DNA of 56,859 bases from JAVBLV01 sp031553195 (GTDB lineage: Bacteria > Bacteroidota > Bacteroidia > Bacteroidales > P3), in contig JAVBLV010000013.1 of assembly GCA_031553195.1 (NCBI GenBank), forward strand, positions 1-56,859. The letters are read 5' to 3'. Each line of letters opens with the position of its first letter. Position 1 is the first letter of the stretch. Below are positions 24,487 through 33,834 of the stretch, piece after piece. The notes beneath the pieces were generated by a model, which saw only the letters and a list, made by a program, of their open reading frames with translations, was not told where the DNA came from and made no database searches. The translations under genes were made by a program, and so were the position numbers.

Positions 24487-26586
24487 GTGGATCACCTCTG
24501 GGATGCGAAAATAGAGTATTTGAAAGGAGTAGGACCTAAACGCGCCGAACTTTTAACCAAAGAGTTAGGGATACGATATTTTTCGGATTTGCTCACATAT
24601 TATCCTTTCCGGTATGTCGACAGAAGAAATTTTGTAGCCATTTCTAAAATCGAAAGCGATAGTTACTATATTCTTTTGCGGGGAAAGATTGTTCATATAG
24701 AAGAGATAGGAAAAGGAAGCGGCCAACGAATGACCGCTATTTTGCAAGATGCTTCGGGACGAATCGAGCTGGTTTGGTTTAAAGGAATTAGTTGGATTAA
24801 AGACCAACTAAAACTCAGTCATGAGTATATCGTTTTTGGGAAACCATCGGAATTTAAAGGACGCTATAATATTGTTCATCCCGAATTGGAACTTTTTACT
24901 GCAGAAACGCAGATCCAGGATAAAGCATTTATGCCCATGTATTCGACGACCGAAAAAATGAAAACGCAGGGGCTCGCTTCCAGGTCGATGGGCAAATTAA
25001 CCCAAACGCTTTTACAGGAGATCGGAAATAAAATCGGCGAAACCTTGCCTGGCGGAATTATTCGCGGACACAATCTTCTTTCCCGCAGAGAAGCCTTAAA
25101 AAATATACATTATCCGGAAAGTCCCGAAAAGCTCCTTCTTGCGGAACATCGCTTGAAATTCGAAGAGTTATTTTTTTTGCAGTTGGAATATTTGAAAAGC
25201 AAGAACATTCGTACGGCGAAAAGCAAAGGGTTTCTTTTTTCTGAAATAGGGGAATATTTTAACCGTTTTTTTCATCAGAATCTGCCTTTTCGGTTGACGA
25301 AAGCCCAGGAACGGGTAATTAAGGAAATCAGGCGCGATATGAAACTCGGACATCAGATGAATCGTTTGTTGCAGGGAGACGTGGGCAGCGGGAAAACGTT
25401 AGTGGCTTTAATGACGATGCTTATTGCGCTGGATAATCAATTTCAGGCTTGCCTTATTGCGCCCACAGAAATTTTGGCCGTACAACATTACAATAGTATT
25501 TGCCAACTACTCAAAGATATGGATATCCATGTCGAAATATTGACAGGCTCTACTAATAAAGCGAAGAGAAAGGTATTGAAAGAACAGCTGTTGAGTGGAG
25601 AGATTCATATTTTGATAGGAACGCATGCGTTGTTTGAAGACGATGTCGTTTTTCAAAATTTGGGCTTGGTTGTTATCGACGAGCAGCATCGGTTTGGCGT
25701 GGAGCAACGCGCCAAAATGTGGACTAAAAACCATACTGCGCCTCATATTCTGGTTATGACGGCGACACCGATTCCCCGCACGTTGGCCATGACGGTTTAC
25801 GGAGATTTGGATTGTTCTGTTATTGATGAATTGCCGCCGGGACGGAAAGAAATAAAAACGCTTCATTTTTTCGATTCTGCGCGCCTCAGGGTTTTTGCGT
25901 TCATGAAAGAACAAATCAAGGCAGGGAGACAAGTTTATGTGGTATATCCTTTGATAAACGAGTCGGAAAAATTAGATTTGAAAGACTTAATGGATGGATA
26001 CCTCAGTATTTCGCGCGATTTTCCGATGCCTGAATATCAAACTAGTATTGTGCATGGACAAATGAAGTCTGTCGACAAGGATTATGAAATGAACAGGTTC
26101 AAAAAAGGAGAAACTCATATCATGGTTTCTACTACGGTAATTGAAGTAGGCGTCGACGTGCCTAATGCAAGCGTAATGGTGATTGAGAATGCGGAACGCT
26201 TCGGTTTGTCGCAACTGCATCAGTTGAGAGGACGGGTTGGCCGGGGAGCCGAACAATCGTATTGTTTGCTGATGACGGGAAATAAATTAAGCGCCGACGC
26301 AAGAATACGAATCCAAACCATGGTAAAAACCAATGATGGATTTGAAATTGCGGACGCGGATTTGAAATTGCGCGGACCTGGCGATTTGCAAGGGACTCAG
26401 CAAAGCGGGATTCTGAATTTGAAAATTGCCGATTTGGTCAAAGACGAGTCTATTATCCATCAGGCAAGACAAGCGGCTATGCAGATTCTGGAACTAGATC
26501 CAAATTTGCAATCAGAAGAGAACCGGATTCTGCAATATCAGTTTATTTATAAAAAAGATCGAATCGACTGGGGAAAAATATCATGA
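24487..26586 (+). CDS. recG: ATP-dependent DNA helicase RecG
   Basis: The N-terminal wedge/OB domain includes a helix-hairpin-helix-like KGVGPKRAELL. The helicase motifs follow: Walker A GDVGSGKT near 297, DEQHRFGVEQR, MTATPIPRT, TTVIEVGVDVPNA, and QLRGRVGRG. The C-terminal RecG block DGFEIADADLKLRGPGDLQGTQQSG is diagnostic. The length of 699 residues is normal. RecG reverses stalled replication forks and processes Holliday junctions. The start is a GTG at 24487, which gives the family-typical N-terminus. It lies about 100 bases after the peptidase gene and converges on mqnD. Confidence 0.97.
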   Translation: MDHLWDAKIEYLKGVGPKRAELLTKELGIRYFSDLLTYYPFRYVDRRNFVAISKIESDSYYILLRGKIVHIEEIGKGSGQRMTAILQDASGRIELVWFKGISWIKDQLKLSHEYIVFGKPSEFKGRYNIVHPELELFTAETQIQDKAFMPMYSTTEKMKTQGLASRSMGKLTQTLLQEIGNKIGETLPGGIIRGHNLLSRREALKNIHYPESPEKLLLAEHRLKFEELFFLQLEYLKSKNIRTAKSKGFLFSEIGEYFNRFFHQNLPFRLTKAQERVIKEIRRDMKLGHQMNRLLQGDVGSGKTLVALMTMLIALDNQFQACLIAPTEILAVQHYNSICQLLKDMDIHVEILTGSTNKAKRKVLKEQLLSGEIHILIGTHALFEDDVVFQNLGLVVIDEQHRFGVEQRAKMWTKNHTAPHILVMTATPIPRTLAMTVYGDLDCSVIDELPPGRKEIKTLHFFDSARLRVFAFMKEQIKAGRQVYVVYPLINESEKLDLKDLMDGYLSISRDFPMPEYQTSIVHGQMKSVDKDYEMNRFKKGETHIMVSTTVIEVGVDVPNASVMVIENAERFGLSQLHQLRGRVGRGAEQSYCLLMTGNKLSADARIRIQTMVKTNDGFEIADADLKLRGPGDLQGTQQSGILNLKIADLVKDESIIHQARQAAMQILELDPNLQSEENRILQYQFIYKKDRIDWGKIS

Positions 26587-26595
26587 TGGAACAAC

Positions 26596-27465
26596 CTATA
26601 CTCTGCGGCTATCGGGTATAAATAATTCTTCCCTATGTTTTATTTCCGGAATCAACCCTTTTTCTTGGGCGCATTTAAAAAGAGTAAAAATTGATTCCTT
26701 TCCGTTTTTTCCCAGATCTATCGAGAAATCATTTACATATAGTTGGATATGTTTTTTCATGACTTCATCTTCCATATTTTGAGCATATTGCTTAACAAAA
26801 GGCAATGAACTTCCCGGATTGGCGAAGGCAAATTCTATACTTCTCCGAAGAACGCGTTCTATTTTTTGTTGTACAGGTATAGGAATGCTTCGTTTTGCGA
26901 CAATTCCGCCTAATGGGATATTTTCATTCTGTTGTGCAGCCCATAGTTCGCCTAAATCGGCTAATTTGCATAATCCTTTTTGAGCATAAGTGAATCGATT
27001 TTCATGAATAATGACTCCTGCATCGACAGTCTCATTTAAGACGGCATCTTCTATTTCCGAAAAAAGAAATGAAGTAACTCGGACAGGTTTGTCTAGCGTC
27101 AACTGTAACAGTATATTAGCGGTGGTGTATTTTCCCGGTATGGCTATGTGCAAGTTTTTTATATCTGTTAATAAATAAGGCTTCTTGCTAATCAGGAGAG
27201 GGCCTACATGTTGCCCTAAGGCGCTTCCCGAACGCAACAGCGCATATTTCTCATACAAATACAAAAAAGCATGGTAACTTAATTTGGTGATATCATATGT
27301 AGATGCAAATGCCGAACTGTTTAATTCTTCAATATCGGAAATGTGGTATTCAAATTCAAGTCCTTCCGTATCAACTTTATGATGAATCATCGCATCGAAC
27401 ATAAAAGTATCGTTCGGGCAAGAAGAAAAAGCCAATGTCAGTATATTTTCGTCTGTAGAATTCAT
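26596..27465 (-). CDS. mqnD: 1,4-dihydroxy-6-naphthoate synthase
   Basis: The N-terminal motif AFSSCPNDTFMFDA is characteristic of MqnD. LGQHVGPLLI and IHENRFTYA follow, and the length of 289 residues is normal. The enzyme converts cyclic dehypoxanthine futalosine to 1,4-dihydroxy-6-naphthoate, a late step in the futalosine route to menaquinone. It is the last gene of an operon in which mqnB lies 51 bases upstream. mqnA, mqnC and mqnE are not in the window, so the pathway must be completed elsewhere. Confidence 0.92.
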   Translation of the reverse strand: MNSTDENILTLAFSSCPNDTFMFDAMIHHKVDTEGLEFEYHISDIEELNSSAFASTYDITKLSYHAFLYLYEKYALLRSGSALGQHVGPLLISKKPYLLTDIKNLHIAIPGKYTTANILLQLTLDKPVRVTSFLFSEIEDAVLNETVDAGVIIHENRFTYAQKGLCKLADLGELWAAQQNENIPLGGIVAKRSIPIPVQQKIERVLRRSIEFAFANPGSSLPFVKQYAQNMEDEVMKKHIQLYVNDFSIDLGKNGKESIFTLFKCAQEKGLIPEIKHREELFIPDSRRV

Positions 27466-27516
27466 AAAGTTGTGAAACTATAAAGTATTTATAAGGGTTG
27501 CGAATATGGATGTGAA

Positions 27517-28170
27517 TTAGTTTTCGTTTATTTTATCAGACAACAATTGAATAAGGTAATCATTTAAATTATTTATCGCCAATGGAATATTCCAGGTCTC
27601 AGGATTCCGTGTTTCCACATAATTAGAAATAGACCGCAATTCAAGGCAATTGATTTTTAGTTTTTTACAAACATACAAAACGGCCGCGCCTTCCATGCTC
27701 TCTACATCCGGATTGAAACGTTTTATTACGGATGAAATCGAATTTTCGTTCCCATGAACCGTGTTTACCGTAATACCGGTTACATTCGGCAAGCTTTCCA
27801 ATAAAGGATGGAAAAAATTTTTATTCTGGTTTTGAAAATAGATGTCATCTTTTTTTAAAAGTCCCGATTCGACAAAATCTGCAAAACCATTTCCGTCTTC
27901 GGCCCCTATTTCGGAAAAAATATCGGTAGTTATGTTCACAATGCTCCCCAGCAGAATTTCTTTTTTAAACGAACCTGCTATCCCCGCATTAATTACCAGA
28001 TCATATTTGCTTTCAAACAAAATCTGAGCCAAAGTAAAAGTAGTATTCACCATTCCCACTCCGGTAGTAAGAATGTCTATATCATGTAGATAGGAGAGGT
28101 TATTTTTAGAATGCTTTTCGCGAAAGCCTTCTATTTCTTGTTCTGTTGCCGCAACTAATAAAATTTTCAT
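27517..28170 (-). CDS. mqnB: Futalosine hydrolase
   Basis: This is a nucleoside-phosphorylase-fold protein with VAATEQEIEGF at the N-terminus, TTGVGMVNTTF near residue 38, NAGIAGSF, and the ribose-binding VESMEGAAV near 175. The pairing with mqnD supports futalosine hydrolase rather than MTA/SAH nucleosidase. It releases hypoxanthine from futalosine in menaquinone synthesis. The start at 28170 is chosen because the protein normally begins MKILLVAATE; an upstream ATG would add 18 atypical residues. The ATG overlaps the TGA of the previous gene by four bases (ATGA), so translation is probably coupled. Confidence 0.88.
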   Translation of the reverse strand: MKILLVAATEQEIEGFREKHSKNNLSYLHDIDILTTGVGMVNTTFTLAQILFESKYDLVINAGIAGSFKKEILLGSIVNITTDIFSEIGAEDGNGFADFVESGLLKKDDIYFQNQNKNFFHPLLESLPNVTGITVNTVHGNENSISSVIKRFNPDVESMEGAAVLYVCKKLKINCLELRSISNYVETRNPETWNIPLAINNLNDYLIQLLSDKINEN

Positions 28171-29480
28171 GATTTTGTTCCATATTCCATTACCTGTTCG
28201 TAAACTTCTTTCCATCCTTTCCATGAAAAATATTCACACAGCGATTCATTATGCCAAATACAATAGAAAGTTCCATTAACGGATTTTACTTCGTCTATCA
28301 TTTCTTTGAAAGCAAAGAAAGCGCTTTGGGGAGACAATTTCATATAATAATGCAGCGTGGCATCCATCATGGCAAAGGGATGTACCTGTAATTCCGTTTC
28401 ACAGTCGTTAATTAAATCGTAATAATAAAACGGAGTGCATGTGCCGGCCCTGAACCCGTTTTCAGATGGATATCCCATGGAATAATCATGCAATATATTA
28501 TTTTGGATAAGTTTGTCGTAACTATCCGGCAACTTGAAACGGATAAAGTGAAACCGGTTATATTGAACCGGCTTCTCAAGAACTACTTCCAAATCTTGGA
28601 TCTCCTTTTGAAAAATCTGAGGATTCAAAAAAGAAGCATAAGAAGGATGGATGCCGATGACAGCATGTTTCTCTAAATATTTTATTAATTTCCGGAATTT
28701 CCGGTTCCGGGAAGAAATGTTTTTGTCGCATCCTTTATAATGATCTGCAAACAAAATAAAAATGATTGCTTTTAAATTATATTTCCGGAAACTTTCAATC
28801 AGGAAATCATAGGTATCGAACGGGTCTTTTGAGACGCCTAATAATACTTTAATCTGGCGCAAAGCAATATTCAATCTCCCATTTGCCAATGCGCTTGCCA
28901 ATTTCAAAACAGTGATAGGAAATCCCCTATGTTTGTATGCATAAGCGTTGTCGATATCAAACGTCGGAATAAATTGAAACTGCCTTTCGGGAATAACCAA
29001 CTCGGGGTATTTTTGTTTCAGCAATTTCTTCAAGCGAAGCGCCCAAATATCAATTAACGGTTTTTTTAAGCATTTATATTGATGTAATAAACTATTTTCG
29101 AAATGATAACGTTGATGAATATCGTGGATATTGGGCAAATATTCTTCATAGCGCGCAACCAGGTAAAACGAAGCGGCAAACATGTCAAACTGAAAGCAAG
29201 AAGCATTTGAATAAGTGGGGAAAATATAAAATTCTTCGCTTTCGGAAGCTGGTTGTAAATTTTGCGCTGCAATTCCGTCAGAAAAAAGCAAAGAAGTGGA
29301 TTTAATAAAAAGTTCGTCGCAAAGTGGATCTTCTCCGTAACTTAATTTTGCGTCCTTGTGCGAAATAAATTCATCTGCGCGGACAGTAATCCGGAAATCC
29401 ATTTGTAAAATATCTTTAAAAATGAATTTCAAAATATAATCCAGTCTATTTGTTTGTTTAGCAATATGAATCAATAACAT
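28167..29480 (-). CDS. Polysaccharide-deacetylase-like protein of Bacteroidota
   Basis: The central region has FIPTFDIDNAYAYKHRG (near residue 170), an Asp-Asp-like site of the NodB fold, and HPSYASFL near 270 where the deacetylase metal histidine pair is expected. HNESLCEYF is near the end. About 150 residues precede the NodB-like domain. There is no signal peptide, so it should be cytoplasmic. The substrate is unknown. It is translationally coupled to mqnB through an ATGA overlap and is the first gene of the menaquinone operon, a link seen in other Bacteroidota to my knowledge but not explained. Confidence 0.7.
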   Translation of the reverse strand: MLLIHIAKQTNRLDYILKFIFKDILQMDFRITVRADEFISHKDAKLSYGEDPLCDELFIKSTSLLFSDGIAAQNLQPASESEEFYIFPTYSNASCFQFDMFAASFYLVARYEEYLPNIHDIHQRYHFENSLLHQYKCLKKPLIDIWALRLKKLLKQKYPELVIPERQFQFIPTFDIDNAYAYKHRGFPITVLKLASALANGRLNIALRQIKVLLGVSKDPFDTYDFLIESFRKYNLKAIIFILFADHYKGCDKNISSRNRKFRKLIKYLEKHAVIGIHPSYASFLNPQIFQKEIQDLEVVLEKPVQYNRFHFIRFKLPDSYDKLIQNNILHDYSMGYPSENGFRAGTCTPFYYYDLINDCETELQVHPFAMMDATLHYYMKLSPQSAFFAFKEMIDEVKSVNGTFYCIWHNESLCEYFSWKGWKEVYEQVMEYGTKS

Positions 29481-29535
29481 CGACGCTACTTCATTAAAGC
29501 GCTAATGTACTGAATTTTCTTTGATTTTTTCTTAG

Positions 29536-29543
29536 TATTTTTG
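29536..29543 (+). promoter_or_regulatory. -7 promoter element for the transglutaminase-like lipoprotein
   Basis: TATTTTTG matches TAnnTTTG, 41 bases before the ATG at 29585, in the divergent gap with the deacetylase-like gene. Confidence 0.5.
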
Positions 29544-29584
29544 CAAATCCTTTGTATTGATAAACATTCTAGGAGTCTTTATTT

Positions 29585-30802
29585 ATGATTAAGCGTATAT
29601 CGTTTTTGGCCATTATTTTTTTTCTTATCTTTCTGATAATTAATTGTGAAGGGGTCAAGAAGCGAACGATTCTTCCTAGCGATGTGAATTTTTCCGTCGA
29701 GTATGATAAAAATTTTGACCATACTATTTATCCTTCTTTAATTGTAGGACTTTCGAACCAGTTTAACCGGCAAACCAGCGATTTTTTTACGTTCAAGTTG
29801 AAGTCTCCGATAGACAAGTCGGTGCTACGCATTAAGATAGAAGAAACTCCTTTGAGTTCTGAAACTATTTTTCAAACCCAATTAGGCGCTAGAGGTTCTG
29901 AATATCAATTTTCGCCTGTTATTAAATGGAAATATGACAAGTTGAAACAAATTTCCCAGCAGGGAACCGTTGATTTTACATTCATTTGCTATGTTAACGA
30001 CGAAGAGGTAAGCGTCGAAAATATGAGATTGAATTACAGAAGTATTAACGAGTGCGTGTTAGGATTGGTGGACACCTCTAATAAATATGTGGATTATAAA
30101 TGGATGTTTGCCGCTTATGTGAATGAGGAACACCCTTGGATTGACGAATTGTTGAAAGAAATGCTGCAAGAAAAAATTGTCAACAGTTTTCTCGGATATC
30201 AAGGTAATTCAAACAACGTGAAAGATCAGGTTTTTGCGCTTTGGTATCATCTTCAGGAAAAAGGAGTTAAGTATAGTTCTATAGCCAATACAAGCAGGGT
30301 TTCTAAAAAAATAATTGCGCAATATGTGCGTTTCTTCGATCAGGTATATCAAAATCAGCAGGCCAATTGCGTAGATGCATGCGTTTTCTTCGCTTCTGTT
30401 CTAAAACGTATAGGCCTTTCTCCTTTTTTGGTTAGCGAACCCGGACATATGTATCTGGGATTTTATAAAACGCCGGAACGGAAAGATGTATATCTTCTGG
30501 AAACCACGCTTATCGGCGAAGTGGATTTGTCGGAAATAAAAGAAGAAAACGGAGCGAAAGTACATATTGAAAAATACCGGAAATATTTAACGCCAAATGT
30601 CTATGAATCCTATGAGAAAGGCGCTATAGGATTGAAGGAGTTAAAGGAAGAGATCTCCCGTAGTACATTCAACAAAGCGTTGTTATACGACGTAAAAAGA
30701 TATAACTCTAACCTTTCTAAAATGCGTGATCCTAAGAACAGGGCTTACCAGATTTACGATATAGGAGAACTTCGAAAGTTGGTTCAACCTATTGGAAGAT
30801 AA
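29585..30802 (+). CDS. Putative lipoprotein with a transglutaminase-like domain
   Basis: The N-terminus is hydrophobic and ends in a Cys at residue 21 (FLIINC), a weak lipobox. Near the C-terminal third lies QANCVDACVFFASVLKRIG (Cys262) followed by EPGHMYLGFY (His288), and then YLLETT. The order Cys-His-acidic and the ASVLKRIGLSPFLV helix are typical of transglutaminase-like cysteine protease folds. Two beta-rich domains of about 80 residues come first. Its substrate is unknown. The surface protein gene at 30882 follows but has its own promoter, so co-transcription is optional. Confidence 0.6.
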   Translation: MIKRISFLAIIFFLIFLIINCEGVKKRTILPSDVNFSVEYDKNFDHTIYPSLIVGLSNQFNRQTSDFFTFKLKSPIDKSVLRIKIEETPLSSETIFQTQLGARGSEYQFSPVIKWKYDKLKQISQQGTVDFTFICYVNDEEVSVENMRLNYRSINECVLGLVDTSNKYVDYKWMFAAYVNEEHPWIDELLKEMLQEKIVNSFLGYQGNSNNVKDQVFALWYHLQEKGVKYSSIANTSRVSKKIIAQYVRFFDQVYQNQQANCVDACVFFASVLKRIGLSPFLVSEPGHMYLGFYKTPERKDVYLLETTLIGEVDLSEIKEENGAKVHIEKYRKYLTPNVYESYEKGAIGLKELKEEISRSTFNKALLYDVKRYNSNLSKMRDPKNRAYQIYDIGELRKLVQPIGR

Positions 30803-30845
30803 TAATCAAACGAGGTTGGAATTTTTAAGCATACATGTTAAAAAT

Positions 30846-30876
30846 TTTGTGTAAATCATAATTTATGCTAATTTTG
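30846..30876 (+). promoter_or_regulatory. Consensus Bacteroidota promoter abutting a start codon
   Basis: TTTG at 30846-30849 and TAATTTTG at 30869-30876 are exactly 19 bases apart. The next ATG in frame with the gene is at 30882, only five bases after the -7 box, so transcription would begin at or very near the start codon. Confidence 0.65.
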
Positions 30877-30881
30877 CATGC

Positions 30882-32684
30882 ATGAGACTTTTTATATTTA
30901 TTCCTATCCTCTTGGTTTCCGTTTTTTTGAGATCCCAAACATGCGAAAATTTTTCAAACGGCGATTTCCCGGAAAATTCAAAATGGTTTGGCAATTCTGA
31001 TTTATTTCAATTGACTTCTTCAACGGCGATTCCCGCCGAGATGAGACCTGCGTTACAATTAAACGGCGACACTTTTCAGGTTTCCGTTTATTTATCGACA
31101 GTTTTTCCTCTCCAAAATGTGGATACTGTGGTTTGGGAGTTTTGGGTGAAACTTTCGTTTACCCCTTCTGTAAATAATTTTGCCCGGTTTTATCTGACTT
31201 CTGATCATGAAAATCCGAATTTGGCGACAACTGCTTTTTTTGTCGGATTGGGCGAATCATCCAAATCGATAACCTTGTTTAAACAAAAAGGAACTGTATT
31301 AGAACCGTTAATAACAGGAATTTCTTTATCAAAATCGACAAATACAGTCCGCGTAAAAGTTAAGAAAACGCCCGAAGGATTATGGCGGATTTGGGCAGAC
31401 ACTTCCGGAAACAGAAATTATACTTTGCAAGGCGCTTATACCGCAATGGATACGACAATTTTCAATTATACGGGAATTTATTGTAAATACACCAAATCCA
31501 ACGCTTCTAAAATGTATTTCGACGATATTTGTATTTATCCTGTTTTACCGGATAACGAGAAACCTGTAGCAGAAAAAATCCGCTTGGAAATGCCGGATAA
31601 AATTCATGTATATTTTTCGGAAGAAGTGGAGAGTAGATCGGCTTCAAATGCAAACAATTATATTGTTAATTGCGGAATAGGGCCGGCAATTTCGGTTATA
31701 CATAATTATCAACATGCGACGCTGTTTTTCAATCCTTTTGAAACAAAAAAAGATTATACTTTATCTATTTCGAATGTTTCCGACATGCAAGGAAATATTA
31801 TGAAACCTCAAACATTTCATTTTATGCATTATAATATTCAGCCTACGGATATTGTTATTAATGAAGTTTTGTTTCATCCCAAAACAAATGGCTCGGATTT
31901 TGTCGAGATTTATAACCGCACTTCATTTGATCTGGATATAGAATCGTTGAAATTGGCTACTATTGATGAAACTACCGGGAAATTGAAAAGCTGTATTAAT
32001 ATACCGGACGGAACCATTATAAAATCGAAGGACTATATGGTTTTTACAGTAGATACTGATGCAATCAAAATGCAATATTACGTTAAATCTCCGGAGAAGC
32101 TAATAAAAATGAAGAGTTTGCCATCCTATCCTAACGCAGAAGGAACGGTTATTCTTGCTTTAAGCGACAGTACAATCATTGACCGGTTTGATTATTCCGA
32201 AAAAATGCACTTTGGTTTGCTAAAAGATGTATCGGGAATTTCACTTGAACGCCGGAATCAGGATTGGCCTACAAATGAAGCCTCGAATTGGCAATCTGCA
32301 TCCGAAACGGCCGGATGGGCGACGCCGACTTATAAAAATTCACAGTATAACGAATTAGCCGATATTCAGGAGGATTTTTCCATTTTCCCTCTTGTTTTTT
32401 CTCCGGATAATGATGGGAAAGACGATCTTCTGAATATTTCATATAAATTTGAAAACGAAGGCGCAGTATGCAATGCAACGATTTTTGATTCCAAAGGTAG
32501 AATTGTGCGGAATCTAAAGAGAAACGCATTACTGGGAATTGAAGGAACTTTTGCTTGGGACGGAATTACAGACCAAAAACAAAAAGCCCCGTTGGGCATG
32601 TATATTGTTTTTATCGAAACTTTTGATGTGCAGGGAAAGAAAAAGCAATTTAAAAAAGTAGTTGTGCTTGTCGGAAACAGATAA
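30882..32684 (+). CDS. Secreted protein with lamin-tail domain and FlgD/T9SS-like C-terminus
   Basis: A signal peptide covers residues 1-18 (FLRSQT). The first 215 residues look like a concanavalin-like beta-sandwich. An Ig-like segment follows (IRLEMPDKIHVYFSEEVE), then a lamin-tail domain around 320-470 (DIVINEVLFHPKTNGSDFVEIYNRT). The last 95 residues, from FSPDNDGKDDLLNISY through GTFAWDGITDQKQKAPLGMYIV, match the FlgD-Ig-like/type-B-like C-terminal domain of exported Bacteroidota proteins. It is probably secreted to the surface by T9SS. Function is unknown; lamin-tail domains occur in extracellular nucleases and adhesins. Confidence 0.75.
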   Translation: MRLFIFIPILLVSVFLRSQTCENFSNGDFPENSKWFGNSDLFQLTSSTAIPAEMRPALQLNGDTFQVSVYLSTVFPLQNVDTVVWEFWVKLSFTPSVNNFARFYLTSDHENPNLATTAFFVGLGESSKSITLFKQKGTVLEPLITGISLSKSTNTVRVKVKKTPEGLWRIWADTSGNRNYTLQGAYTAMDTTIFNYTGIYCKYTKSNASKMYFDDICIYPVLPDNEKPVAEKIRLEMPDKIHVYFSEEVESRSASNANNYIVNCGIGPAISVIHNYQHATLFFNPFETKKDYTLSISNVSDMQGNIMKPQTFHFMHYNIQPTDIVINEVLFHPKTNGSDFVEIYNRTSFDLDIESLKLATIDETTGKLKSCINIPDGTIIKSKDYMVFTVDTDAIKMQYYVKSPEKLIKMKSLPSYPNAEGTVILALSDSTIIDRFDYSEKMHFGLLKDVSGISLERRNQDWPTNEASNWQSASETAGWATPTYKNSQYNELADIQEDFSIFPLVFSPDNDGKDDLLNISYKFENEGAVCNATIFDSKGRIVRNLKRNALLGIEGTFAWDGITDQKQKAPLGMYIVFIETFDVQGKKKQFKKVVVLVGNR

Positions 32685-32729
32685 AAGAGGATATTCAAGA
32701 AACTTAAAATGAATGCTAAAGTTTTATGT

Positions 32730-32776
32730 AAAGGCCGCAAAAATAAAAAAGGTGTTTTAACTTTGCGGCCTTTGCA
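32730..32776. terminator. Bidirectional terminator-like hairpin
   Basis: AAAGGCCGCAAA (32730-32741) and TTTGCGGCCTTT (32762-32773) form a perfect 12-bp stem with A-rich and T-rich flanks. It lies between the convergent genes ending at 32684 and 32812 and could serve both. Confidence 0.75.
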
Positions 32777-32811
32777 GTTGAAAAAAATTTTTGACTAATC
32801 TTACTTTTAAA

Positions 32812-33399
32812 TTAATCTTTTTGAATGGAGTCGTGTAGTTTATGTAACTTTCTTAGTCGGAAAGAAAGGTATATTCTGAAAATACCAATAAAAAGAAAAG
32901 CGAAGGCGGTTGTATAAACAATGCTTAATCCGCCGATAACAGGTTCTATCAAAATTAAAATAGAAAATAAACATACCAAAATGCCCAAGCACAAAAGGTA
33001 ACCCCATTCTTTCGATCCGTATCGCTTTATGTCAATGGAAAATCCTATGGCGGAAAATCCTTTAAACATAAGCCAGAATGCGACAAAGAAAGGCAATACA
33101 AGCATGGTTATTTGCGGATAAATAAGAAGGATAAAACCGATTACAAAATCAAAAATACCGGAGGATAAATACCACCCCCATCCATAAAGGGTCTTCCTGT
33201 TTGTAACCGAAAAAATAATTTCAATAATTCCGGATACAAACATAAATACGGCAAATAAGATGCTTAATGCAAGATAGCTCGATAGCGGTGTAAACATTAC
33301 CCAAATTGCCACAATAATAAAGAGAATACCCAATACCAACGATGCCCACCAATTTTTTACGGCATCTTTTAACGAATTCATGATCTCTAAATTTTCCAT
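32812..33399 (-). CDS. HdeD-family membrane protein (DUF308)
   Basis: The protein is 195 residues with six predicted membrane segments arranged as three pairs. The motifs WWASLVLGILFIIVAIW and SGIIEIIFSV are typical of HdeD/DUF308 repeats. In Escherichia coli HdeD is linked to acid resistance at high cell density, but the molecular role is unclear. It is a single gene between a terminator and a 435-base gap. Confidence 0.8.
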   Translation of the reverse strand: MENLEIMNSLKDAVKNWWASLVLGILFIIVAIWVMFTPLSSYLALSILFAVFMFVSGIIEIIFSVTNRKTLYGWGWYLSSGIFDFVIGFILLIYPQITMLVLPFFVAFWLMFKGFSAIGFSIDIKRYGSKEWGYLLCLGILVCLFSILILIEPVIGGLSIVYTTAFAFLFIGIFRIYLSFRLRKLHKLHDSIQKD

Positions 33400-33834
33400 T
33401 TTCTTAAGCGTTTAGGTTAAACAAAGTACTTTACAATAAATAAACGCCTTGTGAGGAAAATAGTTTTGGAGCTAAATATTTTATCGAATAAAAAGCCGAG
33501 TATAAAATTTCAATGGATTGTCTACTAATTCTTCACAGGCTTCTAAAACTTCATGAAAATCAGATTCCAGGATTTGACCTACTAAACCATTCTATATGTG
33601 GTTGAGGTCTGGTTATTTGTTTTTCTATTTGGGTTGTAAAAAAATAGAATAAATGTGAAATCATTTAAAACAGTGGTTCTGAAATAAAGGATACTGTAGA
33701 TAATCTCTTATTGATAATAATTACTTCTCATTTATTATTTTCAACTTTCGAGTCGATTGAGAGCAAAGTTGTAAAGTGAAAAAGTCAATCAGGCTTTATT
33801 TGCACTTTAATATTGTTTTGTCGAATTCTCAATG
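33400..33834. other. Gap without a clear gene
   Basis: AT-rich DNA between two minus-strand genes. On the minus strand, 33579 down to a TAA at 33481 reads as 32 codons (FHEVLEACEELVDNPLKFYTRL in the middle) that look coding but lack a start and have stops just upstream, so it may be a gene remnant. No strong hairpin or repeat family was seen. Confidence 0.3.

Noticed and set aside
33400..33834. tRNA or other structured RNA gene in the gap
   Set aside because: No cloverleaf, CCA end or conserved loop could be found by reading both strands.
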